DNA of 64,000 nt from Euborellia annulipes (GCA_023213315.1 JAKCPI010001598.1:62001-126000), one strand, 5' to 3'. Counted from the stretch's first letter, positions 21,732 to 33,707 are shown. Translations and numbers: made by a program. Notes: generated from the sequence alone by a model not told the origin.

Positions 21732-22288
21732 AAAAATCTGGTGTGACTGGTAGCACCAGATTTTTTGTGTCGACATATATTTAGGCTCCGACAGTACGGT
21801 ACATTCGAACTTCTAGATGTAAAATTTATAAGTATGGGAAAATATTTATATTTTGTTACCATAGCAACCATTTCTCCTATCTTTCCTATGAAATACAAGA
21901 GTAAAGTGTGCTTCAAAAGATTTCAATGGCAAAATAAGAATATACATTTTAAAGAGCATGTAAAAAATAAATTATTCATGAATTTTTATCAAAATCGTTG
22001 GAGCGATTGAGAAAATCTAAAAAAAACTGAAAAAGTACATCGGTAAAGTACTAGTAGTTTTTGACCGATTTTGTTTAAAAGTTTATTTTCACGCACTAGG
22101 GGGGTGTCTAACTTAAAAATAAAATTTCAACCTTCTTTTGACCATGTCGAGAAAACCACTTTTTTGTATTTAGGGGATCTCAAAACGTGTATATCCATCA
22201 AAATTTCGACATTGAATTTTTTGATACGAATATCCAATACTTTTATATATATATATATATTACATATATACATAGGTTACAGAAAGTA
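21732..22288 (-). mobile_element. Family A element, reverse, shortened 3' hairpin
   Basis: The outer arms AAAATCTGGTGTGACTGG and CACCAGATTTTTTG lie almost back to back, having lost the inner stem. The body and the 5' hairpin to 22288 are complete. Confidence 0.85.
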
Positions 22289-22689
22289 AAATTCGTAGAG
22301 TGGACCAGAATTTATTAAAAAAAAAAAAACTTTTGCTTTGTCATTTAAAAGGCGAGCTCAAAAATATTTTTTTTTTTTCAATTAAAGACTGATGGAGCAA
22401 TTAATTAAAAAAATTCGATTCATATACCAGGATAGTCTAATAGTAGGCCTATTTCGGATAAACTATTTCAATATTAAATCTATCAAGCTCAATTGAATTG
22501 GATACCAATCAATTGAATTAAATAAAGGGGTCTAAATGGCCTCCGATGCCGAAAAAGACCTTAAGCTTAAACGAATTTAAAAAAATCTATCAAGCCTTAA
22601 AAAAAACCAGAAGTTAACTCAAACCTCAGCCAAAAGGGTTTTAAATGTTAATATTTGGAGCAAAGTTAGATGTCTCGCTTCAGATTCCA
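22289..22689. other. AT-rich DNA with a SINE-2 3' fragment
   Basis: 22495-22575 holds the SINE-2 end (TCTAAATGGCCTCCGATGCC, GAAAAAGACCTTAA). Nothing else is seen. Confidence 0.5.
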
Positions 22690-22815
22690 AAATTTTGTAC
22701 ACACATACACACACGGAGCATTTTGCAAAAACCACTTTTTTGGATCTCAATCCATCCAAAATCTCGGCATCGATTTTTTGACATAAATCCAATACTTTCC
22801 CTTTATATATTAGTA
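22690..22815 (-). mobile_element. Family A element, 5' fragment, reverse
   Basis: The block GCAAAAACCACTTTTTTGGA ... TTTTTTGACATAAATCC and the start of the 5' hairpin. The next copy begins 20 bases on. Confidence 0.65.
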
Positions 22816-22834
22816 AAAATGTACAAAACAAAAC

Positions 22835-23482
22835 AAAAAATCTGGTGGCACTCTTCCTTCGGTAATCGAAAGTTGTGCTGTGTGTCCACCAGATTTTTTG
22901 TGTCGACATGTATTTAGTTCCCGGCAGTAGGGAATATTTGAATTCAGATGTAAAATTTATAAGTATGGGAAAATATTTATATTTTGTTACCATGGCAACC
23001 ATTTCTCCTATCTTCCCTATGAAATACAAGAGTAAAGTGGTCTTCAGAAGATTTCAATCGCAAAATGAGAATATACATTTTAAAGAGCATCTAAAAAATA
23101 ATTGATTTTTGAATTTTAAAAAAATCGTTGGAGCAAATTTTGAGAAAATCGAAAAAAACTGAAAAAGTACATCAGTAAAGTACTAGTATTCTTTGGCCGA
23201 TTTTGATTAAAAGCTTATTTTTCCGGTCCCGGAGGTGTTTAACTTAAATATAAAATTTCAACCTCGTAGCTCAATTCCTTCTTCCTTAAAATTGAACACA
23301 CACCCACCCACCCACCCACCCACCCACCCACCCACAGACAGACCATGTCGCGAAAACCACTTTTTTGGATTCAGGGGACCTCAAAACGTGAAGATCCATC
23401 AAAATCTCGACATCGAATTTTTGACATGAATCCAATACTTTCTCTCTATATATATATTACATATATACATAGGAGAGAAAGT
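22835..23482 (-). mobile_element. Family A element, reverse, full body
   Basis: 3' hairpin (shortened inner stem), all internal blocks, a (CCCA)n microsatellite near 23301-23334, and the 5' hairpin. Confidence 0.88.
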
Positions 23483-24399
23483 AAAAATCAAATTGTTTTG
23501 ATAAATAAACATAAATAGGGTTTAAATGGATGATGTTATGCATGAAGTAACCAAGCGCCATTAACCTAAATCTCAGATAAGGGGCATTTCATTTGCACAA
23601 TTGTAAACAAAACCAATGGTAATGACTTTTTTTATACAAAAAAAGTGAACAGAGTAATAATGTTGTGATTTAAATAAAGAGGTAGATCTTCTTTTTTCCT
23701 ACAATATGGCGGTCTTATCTCAATTCGGACCATAATGACGCTTGGTTCCTTCATGCATAAAATCGTCCAAATGGCCCCCGATGCCGAAAAAGACCTTAAA
23801 GGTAATAAAAAAATAAAATAAACATAGAAGAACTAATTTGATAAATAACTACAATGAATTATTTAAAAATAAAAATCTTATAAGTAGACTACTTAAAATT
23901 CTGGATTGGACCCGACTCCCGCGAATCCTTAATTTTTTTTTATAAGTACTGTACTTATTTTTTAAAATTCCGATATTTATGATGTAGAAAAATAATTGTT
24001 TGTTTAGAGATTTCTATCTATAATTTCGGATATCGTAAAAAAGCAATGACAAGCAGCATCCAACATCTGGATGGGTGGTCCAGATGAAGAAGGCTGTTGA
24101 ACGCCTGCCGAAAGCCATTAATAAAAAGCTTTTTTCTCCAAATATATATAATATCTATTGTATATTGTGAAGTGGTAATTTCCCCAGCAGCCGAAAAAGA
24201 CTTAAAAAAATAACTTTAGATATTGAAAAGTGAGAAAAAAAAAATCTTGTCAAATATTTCATAATTAATGTTATTATTTTAAACGGGTATGGACAGTAAA
24301 TATAGGATCCAATATAGGGTCTTACTAAGCTTTATACTATTGTATACATAGATAATAGTCTTTAAAAACATCGGTCAATTAGTATGATTTTTGTGATAT
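23483..24399. other. AT-rich DNA upstream of the Sox promoter
   Basis: 23763-23805 is a SINE-2 3' scrap. 24075-24140 holds a diverged hammerhead-like motif (TGAAGA, A, GGC...GCC, GAAAGCC) followed by CTTTTTTCTCC. No gene seen. Confidence 0.45.
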
Positions 24400-24620
24400 G
24401 TTTTATAAAGAGGGATGCGCTTTGAATGCGTGGGTGGAGGGGGAGTAGCGACCCACCCACCTGTTGCGCTCTCCCTCTCCTCCAGAGTGGGCGTGGCCAA
24501 TGGGACAAAGGAACCAATAGCAACGAAGAACGACGGGGCGCAGGTGCCTCCCCTTTTGTGAACTACCGCATGGCATGACACACGGTACAGAAGGCGGCCG
24601 GCAGCCACAGCCGCCGTGTA
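24400..24620 (+). promoter_or_regulatory. Candidate promoter and 5' leader of the Sox21b-like gene
   Basis: Base composition changes abruptly from AT-rich to GC-rich just upstream of the ATG. Visible are a TATAAA (24404-24409), a GGGCGTGG box next to CCAAT at 24497-24501, a second CCAAT at 24514-24518, and an ACAAAG Sox-like site between them. An in-frame TGA at 24576 shows that the last 40 bases are leader, not coding. The transcription start itself cannot be placed. Minus-strand ORFs here are read as shadows of this GC-rich segment. Confidence 0.5.
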
Positions 24621-24865
24621 ATGTCGTCAGCGTCAGTTCATGGGGTCCCAACCCCAAAAGGGCCTTTTGGGCAACAACACCCTCATGAGCACATCAAACG
24701 TCCGATGAACGCATTTATGGTCTGGTCACGGGGTCAGAGGCGTAAAATGGCACAGGATAATCCCAAAATGCACAATTCGGAGATCTCGAAACGTCTTGGC
24801 GCCGAGTGGAAGTTGTTAAGCGAGAGTGAGAAGAGGCCGTTTATCGATGAAGCCAAACGACTCAG
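24621..24865 (+). CDS. Sox21b: Sox21b-like SoxB2 transcription factor, coding exon 1 (N-terminus and first three quarters of HMG box)
   Basis: This exon encodes residues 1-81 plus two bases of codon 82 of a 301-aa HMG-box DNA-binding protein. After a short N-terminal leader, the HMG box begins near residue 24 with RPMNAFMVW (27-35). It continues through [12 protein letters not shown] (49-60) and [13 protein letters not shown] (70-82), all hallmark SoxB residues. ATG 24621 is the first in-frame ATG after an in-frame TGA at 24576, so the start is well supported. The exon ends ...CTCAG followed by GTCAGT, a good donor, giving a phase-2 intron inside the HMG box. Known of the family: SoxB proteins bend DNA at ATTGT/ACAAT sites in the nucleus and regulate neural and gut progenitors; an intron in this part of the box is described for insect Sox21a/Sox21b. 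The choice of Sox21b over Sox21a is my judgement from the exon 2 tail, less sure than SoxB2 itself. Confidence 0.93.
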
Positions 24866-25523
24866 GTCAGTCTTTTTTTAAATATTTAAAATATATGGCA
24901 ATATCTTTTTGGGAATAAGTTGGGTGAGTTTATAAGCTAGAATCGTAATTAATTTTCAATTTCGTAGTTCTTGGACATAATATATTTCTCACGTTTCGAA
25001 CACTATAATAAAATTTCATTTTAATTTCTGTGTTAGGGGTCGGGATCACTTCCCATCCGGTGCGAGAAAAATTTATCTATCAATCAATTAAAATAAATAT
25101 AGTCCCGTGATCTAAATGGTTTCAAATGTCAAAAAAAAAAAAAAAAAAAAAACTTTAAACACAATTTAATAAAAATAAAAAAATGATTTTGAAATAAATT
25201 TACAAAATGTAAAAAGATTTTTTAAATTTGAAACTAACCCAACTCAATCCAACTAATGTTAGCAGCTAAAATCGCTTGACAACCTTTTATTTGCCAAATA
25301 TTTTGAAGCATATTACGTGCATCATCTTCAGTGACTTTATGAAGATGTGCATAAATCACACATTCGAAAATACCTTGGATAAATGCAGAACAATTTTGCA
25401 CGAAAAGTCGCCACTTAGCCAAAGCCAATGTATAATTTATGTCCTTCGCAACATTTTCATTATCCTCTTAGCATGTAAACGTGTTTCTAAATATTTGTCA
25501 AATATCGCAGTTGTTATCATTAG

Positions 25524-25727
25524 TAAAAGAATTTGATTTTCGTTTTAACTGTGATTTATTTGTAAAAATTACAACGTTTCGGCCACTCATTCTGTGGCCT
25601 TCTTCAGGTACAATTCAGCTAAGATTATATAAAGGTTGTTACATCTGTGACAACCTTTATAAGGCGGAGTGGCCGAAACGTTATAATATTTACAAATAAA
25701 CCACAGATAAACCGAAAATCAAATTAT
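25524..25727. mobile_element. Short foldback element with hammerhead-like cores
   Basis: Arms of ~60-70 bases (GATTTTCGTTTTAACTGTG...ACGTTTCGGCCACTC and complement) surround a short loop that has its own palindrome (AAAGGTTGT/ACAACCTTT). On the minus strand at 25570-25604: CTGAAGA, A, GGCCAC-loop-GTGGCC, GAAACGTTG. The right arm has a decayed CTGANGA box. Confidence 0.7.
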
Positions 25728-27004
25728 TTTACTCATAATTAAATCTTGATGATTCAAACAGTTTTATTGATTTGTATCATTAATCGAAACTTCAGTTTCT
25801 ATGTGATTCTACAATATTATATTTAATAAAATGAAATAACAATTGTAAAATTTTTGTTTTTTAACAAATATTTTTCTGGCTTGTACCATTAAATAATTTA
25901 AGAATTTTTAAATAAAACAAAGGTACAGTACTTGCAAAAATTTGATAAGCATCTTTAGATAGAATGCAAAAGAAGCAAGATCTAATGAAACAAATGTAAA
26001 AAAATATAAATTCAAGATATTGCTATATTAATATCTATTATGGCCTCTAAAGAGTATTCATTTAGCCCTTTATATCAAAATTTTTCTTATTAATTTACTT
26101 AAATTATCAGTAAAAAGCATGGTTGTAATATTTGCTATTGGTATTTGAGAGTATGATATTTTAGTAAATATGATCCAGAATGTTATTATAAATATTATTA
26201 AAGCTTTTAGATTCTGTGAAGCTCATTCCATTTTTCTTTGCCAGAAGATATTACTATTAATTATTTATGAAAGCTTTAAAATAAGTTCTACAAAGTCTTT
26301 GCTCTAAATCAAACAGTATTAGACATTCTGGCCTATTTAACTGTTAATCTTATTTGAAAGATTTTTATGTGAATTTATCGAGGCGAAAGTTTCCCAGGAG
26401 TCGGATCCAGGACCTCCAGCCTTATCTCTCAAACATAATTATAAATAATAGATGTTGATAATAGAAGTGGCTGTTCAGCAATTAGAATGATGAAGGAAGA
26501 GAGGATGTCAGCCAAAAAAGGAGCCTCTATCGAATAAAAATCTCCAATCAGAAAACGTTTCGGGTTTAATTAGATAAAACCATCATCAGTTCTTTAGAGC
26601 TGAAATGAGCATAAAATAATAATTGTAATACAACAACATAAAATATTTTTTAAATTATAAAAAACATCAGATCTTACATTATTGGCAATCTCAAGATGCA
26701 CACCATTGAGATGCAGATCTGCCCTGAGGGATTTTGGAATTTACAGTATCTATTAATCCAGAGATTCAGCTCTGCTTGACCTTGCTTATTTATAAAGATG
26801 GATGTTGCTCCTCATACATAATTTTTATTAGCTAATGCAAATTTAATTTTCTTCCACACTTTAGAAAAATTCAACAATTTTATACAAAAATATTAATCTT
26901 ATTTTTTTATTTATTCTTTGTTTTTAATTTTGTCTTTATTTTTTTACGTGATAAATTAGTATTAGAAGATTAAAAGAAAATTTCTCATTCTCTTTGGTTA
27001 TAAC
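25728..27004. other. AT-rich intron DNA; one hammerhead-like motif
   Basis: Minus strand at 26550-26592: CTGATGA, T, GGTTTT-loop-AAACCC, GAAACGTTT. Otherwise featureless. Confidence 0.45.
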
Positions 27005-27185
27005 TAGAGGCTTTGTGGTAGAGTTTCTGCCTCTTGTGCTGGGGGTCAAAGATTCGCATCCCGTCTCATGCGACAAAAATTTATTTCAATTGGATTGGCT
27101 ACCATTCAATTGAAATAAATAGAGACGGAGTCTAAATAGCATTAGATGCCGAAAAAGACCTTGAATGAATTTAAAAAAAAATCTA
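27005..27185 (+). mobile_element. SINE-2 copy
   Basis: CTAGAGGCTTTGTGGTAGAG head, GATTCGCATCCCGTC box B, CATGCGACAAAAATTTATTTC, then the core TCTAAATAGCATTAGATGCC and an A-rich end. Confidence 0.8.
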
Positions 27186-27261
27186 GAAGCTTTGAGAAAT
27201 TTGAATTGTAAATAAGCAGATCATCTTTAGAAGTTTTGTAAAAAATAAAGATGTTAAAAAT

Positions 27262-28368
27262 AAAAAATCTGGTGTGACTGATCCATAGGCGTAGCCACGG
27301 GGGGGGGGGTTTGGGGGTTCAAACTCCCCCCCCCCATTGGACCCAAGCTATGACTAGATATTTAAGCTCTATAATACAAAATACTTTTTCTCTCTATATA
27401 TTTTATATGGTATAGGGTAAGAGAAAGTAAAATATAATAATTTTCTCTAGCTTAAACACAAAAAATTCTAGAAAATTCAGAATTTTCCCATTGAAAAGAA
27501 TTGATTTTTGTTATGCTTTATAAAAAATTAAAGCCGCTTAAAATTGATTAAATCTCGCAAATGAAAAATAATAAAAATTATTATATAAATAAATTTTTTA
27601 TTTTTTTTCTTAAAGAGGTGTGAGATAGGAGTCTGGTCAAGAGAAACACATGAGAGACACCCCGGTATTCTAGGCCCATATACATAAAATTAAGAGATTT
27701 GCATTATTTATTGCCTGATACGAGTTGATTGAAAAATTGCGGCACTTAATTAAGAAAGGGCGGGCCCGAGCCACCTCGAGGGGGGTCCAGGGGGGCGAAG
27801 CGAAGGTGGGGTAAGTGGCTAGTCATATATTTCATTAGACGCCTTATACTGCCCCATTAGTCGGGGTGAGGGGGGGGGGAGAAAAAAATCCTAAACCCCC
27901 CATCAAAAATTTCTGGCTACGCCTATGGACTGATCACAATGCACACAAATTTCTCTTACAAAATGAGAATATAAATTTTAAAAAATAATTGATTTATGAA
28001 TTTTAAATAAAATCGTTGGAGTGAATTTTGAGAAAATCGAAAAAAACTGAAAAAGTACATCAGTAAAGTACTAGTATTCTTTGGCCGATTTTGTTCAAAA
28101 GCTTCGTGTCATGCCCAGGGGAGTACCTAACTTAAATACCCTAGGGGGGGGGGTAACTAACTTAAATATAAGATTTCAACCCCTTAGCTCTTTTCGTTCT
28201 TGAGATATTGTGTTCACAGTCAGACAGACCATGTTGCGAAAACCACTTTTTTGAATTCAGAGGACCTCAAAACGTGTATATCCATCAAAATCGCGACATC
28301 AAATTTTTGACATGAATCTAATACTTTCTTTCTCCATATATTTATTACTTAAATAGGTAAGAGAAAGT
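27262..28368 (-). mobile_element. Family A element, reverse, split by a hAT MITE
   Basis: The 3' hairpin is broken after GGTGTGACTGATC (27283). The element resumes at 27928 and runs to the 5' hairpin GGTAAGAGAAAGT at 28368. Confidence 0.8.
27284..27927. mobile_element. hAT-type MITE, group 1, full copy (644 bp)
   Basis: Termini CATAGGCGTAGCCACGG and TGGCTACGCCTATG form a perfect 14-bp inverted repeat. Flanking octamers GACTGATC (27276-27283, 27928-27935) are identical. Internally it carries a family A-type hairpin (GGTAAGAGAAAGT) and the GC-rich motif GGGCCCGAGCC also found in the tandem repeat at 30691. Confidence 0.92.
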
Positions 28369-28416
28369 AATAAATAAAAGATAATATCTTTGATTGCATA
28401 AAATTGGAATTCCATT

Positions 28417-28607
28417 CAGGGCCGGGTCTACGGGGGGGGGGGGCAGTGGATGCGTGTGCCCCGGGCGGCAGATATCAGGGGGCGGCAATTAAAGAAAGAT
28501 TTACTAAAAAAAATGTAAAATGATATGAATTTTGTATAGAAAATTTTAAGGAGGGGGCGGCAAATTAAATTTTGCCCCCCCCTAAAAATCTCCTAGTTCC
28601 GGCCCTG
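28417..28607. mobile_element. hAT-type MITE, group 3
   Basis: Begins CAGGGCCGGGTCTAC and ends TAGTTCCGGCCCTG. Flanks ATTCCATT and ATTCCGTT match at 7 of 8 positions. The body has G/C homopolymers. A reverse fragment lies at 45595-45690. Confidence 0.82.
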
Positions 28608-28615
28608 ATTCCGTT

Positions 28616-29136
28616 AATTTAAATAAGGGGCCGTCCACATATTACGTAACGCATTTGGAGGGGGGGAGGGTAAAGGTCTGCCGAAAAAGTTACTAATTGT
28701 GACATGGGGCACCCGGGGGTTTCCCGAGTTTGAAACGATGGGATGAGACTCGTATACTAAAAAAAAAAAAGTTGAATGATTTTCACAATAGAGAAAAATG
28801 GAGCGATTATTTGAGTCACGGGCAAAAATTTACTAAAGATGAAAAAAATAAAGGTAAAGTGATATGAATTTTGTATAGGAAATTTTATTCGGGGGAGGGT
28901 GTAGTTCTATGTTGTGACATAATATTTGTAGGGGGGTTTGTTTGAGGGGACGGGGGACTAGAAAATCGTCAAAAAAGGCGTTAGATAACCCTGTTTTGCT
29001 GGAAAGAAGCCCCTTTATAAAGAGAACTGAATCTCTAGATGGGTGTCCCGAGAAGTAAAGCTGTTGAATACCCCGAATAAAGATCGAGAAGAAATTATAG
29101 AGACTGATAGAATAGAAGAAGAAATTTGAAAAATAA

Positions 29137-29169
<33 letters not shown>

Positions 29170-30166
29170 TCAAAATTTTGATTCTTAATTTCCTTCTCTC
29201 TTTTGTGAATTATCTTTCAACAATAGCAAGGCCCAAATATTATATTCTTTGAATGGATGGATAAATTTAAAAAACTGCGTATGATAAAGGAAAGAGAGAG
29301 GGAGAGAGTGGGAGAGATGGGGCTATGGGGTGGGGAGACTGTCTCTCTCCTTTCCAGCCCTTTGCCCAATAAACGTTCTCTATCTTTCTCTCTCTCACTC
29401 TTATACAAAAGGAAAGAAGGGGAGGGGATTTGATTCTCTGTCTATCGTTGGCCGCCATTCAAAGAGAATACAAAGGAGAACAGAACAAGCGGGTCATCTT
29501 AACATTTAGGAGTCTATTCATCGAAATGATGTCTCTATCTGTGAATAATAAAGAGCGCCGGCAGAATACACAAATAAATAAAAAATTCATTAATCCATTC
29601 AGTTTTATTTATATTTGTTTATAAATAAAGAAAATGATATTATAATAATCTATAAGCTTGTAAAATTTGAATGGTTTTAAATTAAAAAAAAAAGCGCGAT
29701 TAATCTAAAAAAATCTGTAGGGAATACAATAATTCTTCAAGATCATTATTATAAATGATGATAATTTATGATATATGTATTGCTCCATTTCTGCAGTTGA
29801 TGATTACGTAGGGAGACCAAACGGCAGGGTTGATATTATTATTTATTAGCCATTTGATACCGATTGCTATAAATCCTCAGCCACCGATAAATATAATACG
29901 AACCGTCTATGTATAAATTTTGTATATAAAATATTGTGTGAGAAGTATAACAGTTAACCTAGAAAAAACAAAAATTTTATACTTCTCAACAATATTTTAT
30001 ATACAAAATTATAATAGAGGTTCATATTTATTTAACCGACGCTGGCCTGATGATGTCAATAAGGACGAAATCGATAGCCTAGAGATTTAACTAATAAAAA
30101 TTATATCAACATCGCGTTTTATTCTTATAGTGATGATAATTTATTTATGTTTATGTTACGGAACAG

Positions 30167-30192
<26 letters not shown>
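28616..30192. other. AT-rich intron DNA with CT/GA microsatellites and a palindrome
   Basis: GA-rich at 29289-29320 and CT-rich at 29340-29400. 29926-30008 is a palindrome with ~33-bp arms (TTTGTATATAAAATATTGTG). 30047-30073 is CTGATGA, T, GTC-loop-GAC, GAAATCG. The segment 29430-29560 has ACAAAGGA and CATTCAAAG Sox/TCF-like sites. No gene seen. Confidence 0.45.
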
Positions 30193-30197
<5 letters not shown>

Positions 30198-30340
30198 CTC
30201 TCATCTATATAGGTATGTTAATATATTTGTATTCATGTTGAAAATCTGGTGTGACTGGTCGCACTGCACACAACTTTCTCTTACCAAAGGTGTCACACTA
30301 GTTTTTTTTTGTCGACATATGTTTAGTTTCCGCCAATCTT
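30193..30340 (+). mobile_element. Family A element, internally deleted
   Basis: The 5' hairpin region (ACTTTCTCTCATC) is joined directly to the 3' terminal hairpin (GAAAATCTGGTGTGACTGG, AACTTTCTCTTACC). Confidence 0.6.
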
Positions 30341-31187
30341 CTATATATAATAATTGCGGAGTGTCCGTCTGTCTGTCTGTCTGTCCGTCCGTCCGTCTAT
30401 CTGTCCGTCTGTCACGCTCTGTTTGACCAACTTCCCGTTGGAATTTTGAAACAAAATTTTGCAGTCTTATAGAGGACGTTATGGAGAGTCCCGGAAAAAT
30501 ACTCGGGTCCCGAAATTCCTATAACTTTTCGAGTTATTAATTCTTAAAGTTACGATTTCTCCCATAGGAAATGTATAGAGAAATATTTAAGTATTCTTTG
30601 CAGTTGTGTATTCTATGAAGGTAAACAAATCCTCAAGCAGGTACTGGACTGGAATACGTAGTAATAATAATTTTCTTTTCATAATCAAGAAAAGGCGAGG
30701 GTCCGCCGCAAGCGGGCCCGAGCCAGCTGATGGGGGGTCCAGGGGGCGTAGCCCCCTGTCCAGACGCCAGCCAGTTTCTCATAATTAAAAAAAGGCGAGG
30801 GACCGCCGCAGGCGGGCCCGAGCCAGCTGGCGGGGGTCCAGGGGGGCGAAGCCCCCCTGTCTAGCCGCCAGCCCGTTTCTCATAATTAAGAAAAGGCGAG
30901 GGTCCGCCGCCCGTCGTCTGTCACGCTATATTTGGGCAACTTCCAGTTGTAATTTTGAAACGAATTTTTTTATGCTTAAAGATGACCTTCTAGGGATTAC
31001 AGGAAAATTATTTTAATCCCGAAATGCCTATAACTTTTTGAGTTATTAATTCCTAAAGTTACAATTTCTCCTTTTGGAAATGTATAGAGAAATATTTATG
31101 TATTCTTTCCATTTGTGCATTCAATGAATGTAAATAAATCCTTAAGTAGGCACTGGATTGGAACAGTAATGATAATTTTTTTCTCGC
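30341..31187 (+). mobile_element. Family D repeat (possible Helitron relative) with internal GC-rich tandem repeat
   Basis: Starts TATATATAATAATTGCGGAG with a (GTCT/GTCC)n run. The ~250 bp body (TGTTTGACCAACTTCCCG, TATAACTTTTCGAGTTATTAA, TCTCCCATAGGAAATG) occurs twice, at 30413-30660 and 30916-31170, either side of a tandem array (30691-30910, period ~100). Relatives lie at 39955 and 59990. Helitron origin is a guess from the TA-rich start and GC hairpins; no TIR seen. Confidence 0.5.
30691..30912 (+). repeat. Tandem repeat, ~100-bp unit, GC-rich, hairpin-forming
   Basis: Units begin AAAGGCGAGGG at 30691, 30791 and 30892 (the last is partial). Each contains GCGGGCCCGAGCCAGCTG and a strong hairpin CAGGGGGGCGAAGCCCCCCTG-like stem with a tiny loop. 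Confidence 0.8.
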
Positions 31188-32251
31188 CCTCGGGGCAAAA
31201 CATTTTGCTGAATGGCAAAACGTTTTGTCCAAGAGCGTTTTGCTCAATTGGTGTGCGTTCAGCCTTACCCTACCCACAAATAGGTTATTAATAAATTAAT
31301 TTAAATAAATAAATAAATGAAATGAAAACGAATTTTAATGAAAATAGATAATTATTTCTAATAATAATAATGATGATGAAGAAGGACTAGACGATGATGA
31401 ATGATTATCCTCTTGATTCTCGATTTATTTCACATTTAAATTCTCTCCCCAAACTAACTAGCTCTGTCTTTTTATTTATTTTATTTATAGCGAAGTGAAT
31501 TTAAGTGGATTTATAATTAAATTTTCCTATTTATTTAATAATTGACATTTAATATCTGCATTTCACAAATAATTAATTAAATTTTAAAATAAATTCTCAA
31601 AATATATGAAATTCGAAGGTCCAAAAGAGGTTCTTTGTCGAAAATAAAAGAGGCTTTTGTATAAATATTTATCTTTAAGTCCGACCCTGGGGAGTTTTCC
31701 TATCCAAATAGCGAGATAAAAAGCATAACAAAGCACAGGATAGGCGAAAATTTTATAAAGAATATTTCTTACTAGTTTTATTATCTTATGGACATACACA
31801 ATTTTGTTTTTAAACAATAAAATCTCTTCACTCAACGGATTGTTATTACTTTACTTTTTAACACCCATTTGTTGATGTTAAATTTTAAGTTTTTAGAGAA
31901 TGGACCTGGATAAAATTTATATACATTCATGTATTGTGTCTCTATAACTAACTCCGGGAACCATAAATAATATTGAAAGACTGAAGATGGGGCAATAAAT
32001 TTGAGCAGAAACGTCTCGATAATTTTTGAAAAATCGGTTCCTAAATAAAATTATAAATCATTTTGATTAAATTTTTCTAAAATCAACGGTCTTGAATTGT
32101 TTTAATTATCTGATTGATTCACTTCATATTATAATAAGCTTTACTAGGACTATAAATATGTAAAGCTTCATCTTTCTCCATTGAATGGTTCTAAAGATAA
32201 AAAAAAAGCTAATAAAAAAGTGTTGAGAAATGTAGATTTATAGCTGGATAA
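31188..32251. other. AT-rich intron DNA with repeat fragments
   Basis: 31197-31276: reverse copy of the 'AACGCACACC' repeat. 31840-31915: fragment of the 51345 foldback arm (TACTTTTTAACACCCATTTG). 31983-32015: a weak hammerhead-like motif. No gene seen. Confidence 0.45.
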
Positions 32252-32812
32252 AATTATTGAGAAACAGGATGGATAAAGAAGAGCAGCTAGTATTTGTTTC
32301 ATTTATTTAAGGCCCATTAAGCTAACGTTTCGGTCTCGGTCGAGACCATCTTCAGAGCTTATGGGCTGTGAATATGAGACAAATAAAAAAAAAAAAAAAT
32401 ACTCACTTATATAATTCATAACCATTAAGTTATAATTCTAGTATATAAATAGATATAAATTAATATACACAGGTTTGAACAATTGAGTCTATTATTGGAA
32501 GAGCAACAGTCGTGTGGTTCGTCTAATCGGCTACAGGTACCTGTATTACCAATTATGTATTCCAATGTATTCCAATAATAGATCCAATTGTTCAAACCTG
32601 TGTAGATTAATTTATATCTATTTTTTATATACTAGAATTATAACTTAATTGTTATGAATTATATAATTGAGTTTTTTTTTTAAATTTGTCTTATATTGAC
32701 AGCCCATAAGCTCTGAATATGGTCTCGACCGAGGCCGAAACGTTAGCTTAATGGGCCTTAAATAAATGAAACAAATACTAGCTGCTCTTCTTTATTCATT
32801 CTGTTTCTCACT
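32252..32812. mobile_element. Foldback element with two hammerhead-like cores
   Basis: Arms of ~240-270 bases run from GAGAAACAGGATGGATAAAG to its complement. Minus strand at 32328-32360: CTGAAGA, T, GGTCTC-loop-GAGACC, GAAACGTTAG. Plus strand at 32710-32745: CTGAATA, T, GGTCTC-loop-GAGGCC, GAAACGTTAG. Both are followed by a GGGCC tract and GCTGCTCTTCTT. Confidence 0.8.
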
Positions 32813-33544
32813 AATAAAAAAGCAACGCGCACTATTACATTATTTTTGCAATTTAATTTATTGTAATATAAGTCTAATCATTGCAAAGTTTTAGATAAAA
32901 AGATTTTTCTTAGTTTTTTTATACCCTTTCTTTTTGTGATTAAAATCTTAAAACTATTACTATGCTTCTTAAAAACAACAAAAATTGACCATCAATTAAT
33001 TTGAAAAAATTAAACATAATTATTAAAAATCATTTTTCTAATAAATTTTCTGGACTTAATCAGATTATCTTCTTATTATTCAACCAATCTTAAATGTTTA
33101 TTAATGATCGAATAATTTTTTTTTTAAGATAATTTTTTCTAATTTTCCAATTAGCTTCCTTTTCATACTCAAGCACTCTTTTGTATTATCATATCCAAGG
33201 GGGTATGCTGTATATGTGTGGGTGTATCCTAAATAATAGAAATCTCTCGCACCCTCATTCATAATAAATATACTTGAAAATGTACCAGTGTAAAAAAAAA
33301 ATTCCGCGCACGCATACAACAAAAACTTCGTTGTTTAATTAAATGATAATGCGGGCTGATGACGACAATGATTATGATGATGATGATAATGATGATGATA
33401 GCGATGATGATGACAGATGACACAGAACAAAACAAAAGTGACAGCAGACAATGATCCCGAGACAATAAAATAATAATAAATAAATAAATTAACGATATCA
33501 ATTGAAACGTGATTAAATTTTTTTTATTATAATAAAATATTTTT
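32813..33544. other. AT-rich intron DNA with GAT/TGA trinucleotide run
   Basis: 33357-33418 is rich in GATGAT repeats. ORFs on the minus strand are poly-Ile/Val translations of these repeats. Confidence 0.5.
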
Positions 33545-33707
33545 ACTTTCTCTTACCTATATAGGCCTCTGGAGAGAAAGTATTGGACTTATGTCAAATT
33601 CGATGTCGAGATTTTGAGGGAAATACGTTTTGAGGTCCCCTGAGGAAAGATAGGAGAAATAGTTGCCATGGTAACAAAATATATTATCCCATGTTTATAA
33701 ATTTTAC

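Noticed and set aside
22619..23029. 136-aa ORF on -
   Set aside because: Runs through two abutting family A copies; similar peptides recur at every family A copy.
24375..24657. 77- and 84-aa minus ORFs over the Sox promoter
   Set aside because: Chance frames in GC-rich promoter DNA, overlapping the Sox start; no recognisable motif.
30350..30410. CRISPR-like short repeats (GTCT/GTCC)
   Set aside because: Simple microsatellite in a eukaryotic repeat, no spacers.
33357..33501. 80-aa minus ORF rich in Ile and Val
   Set aside because: Translation of a GATGAT/ATAATA microsatellite.
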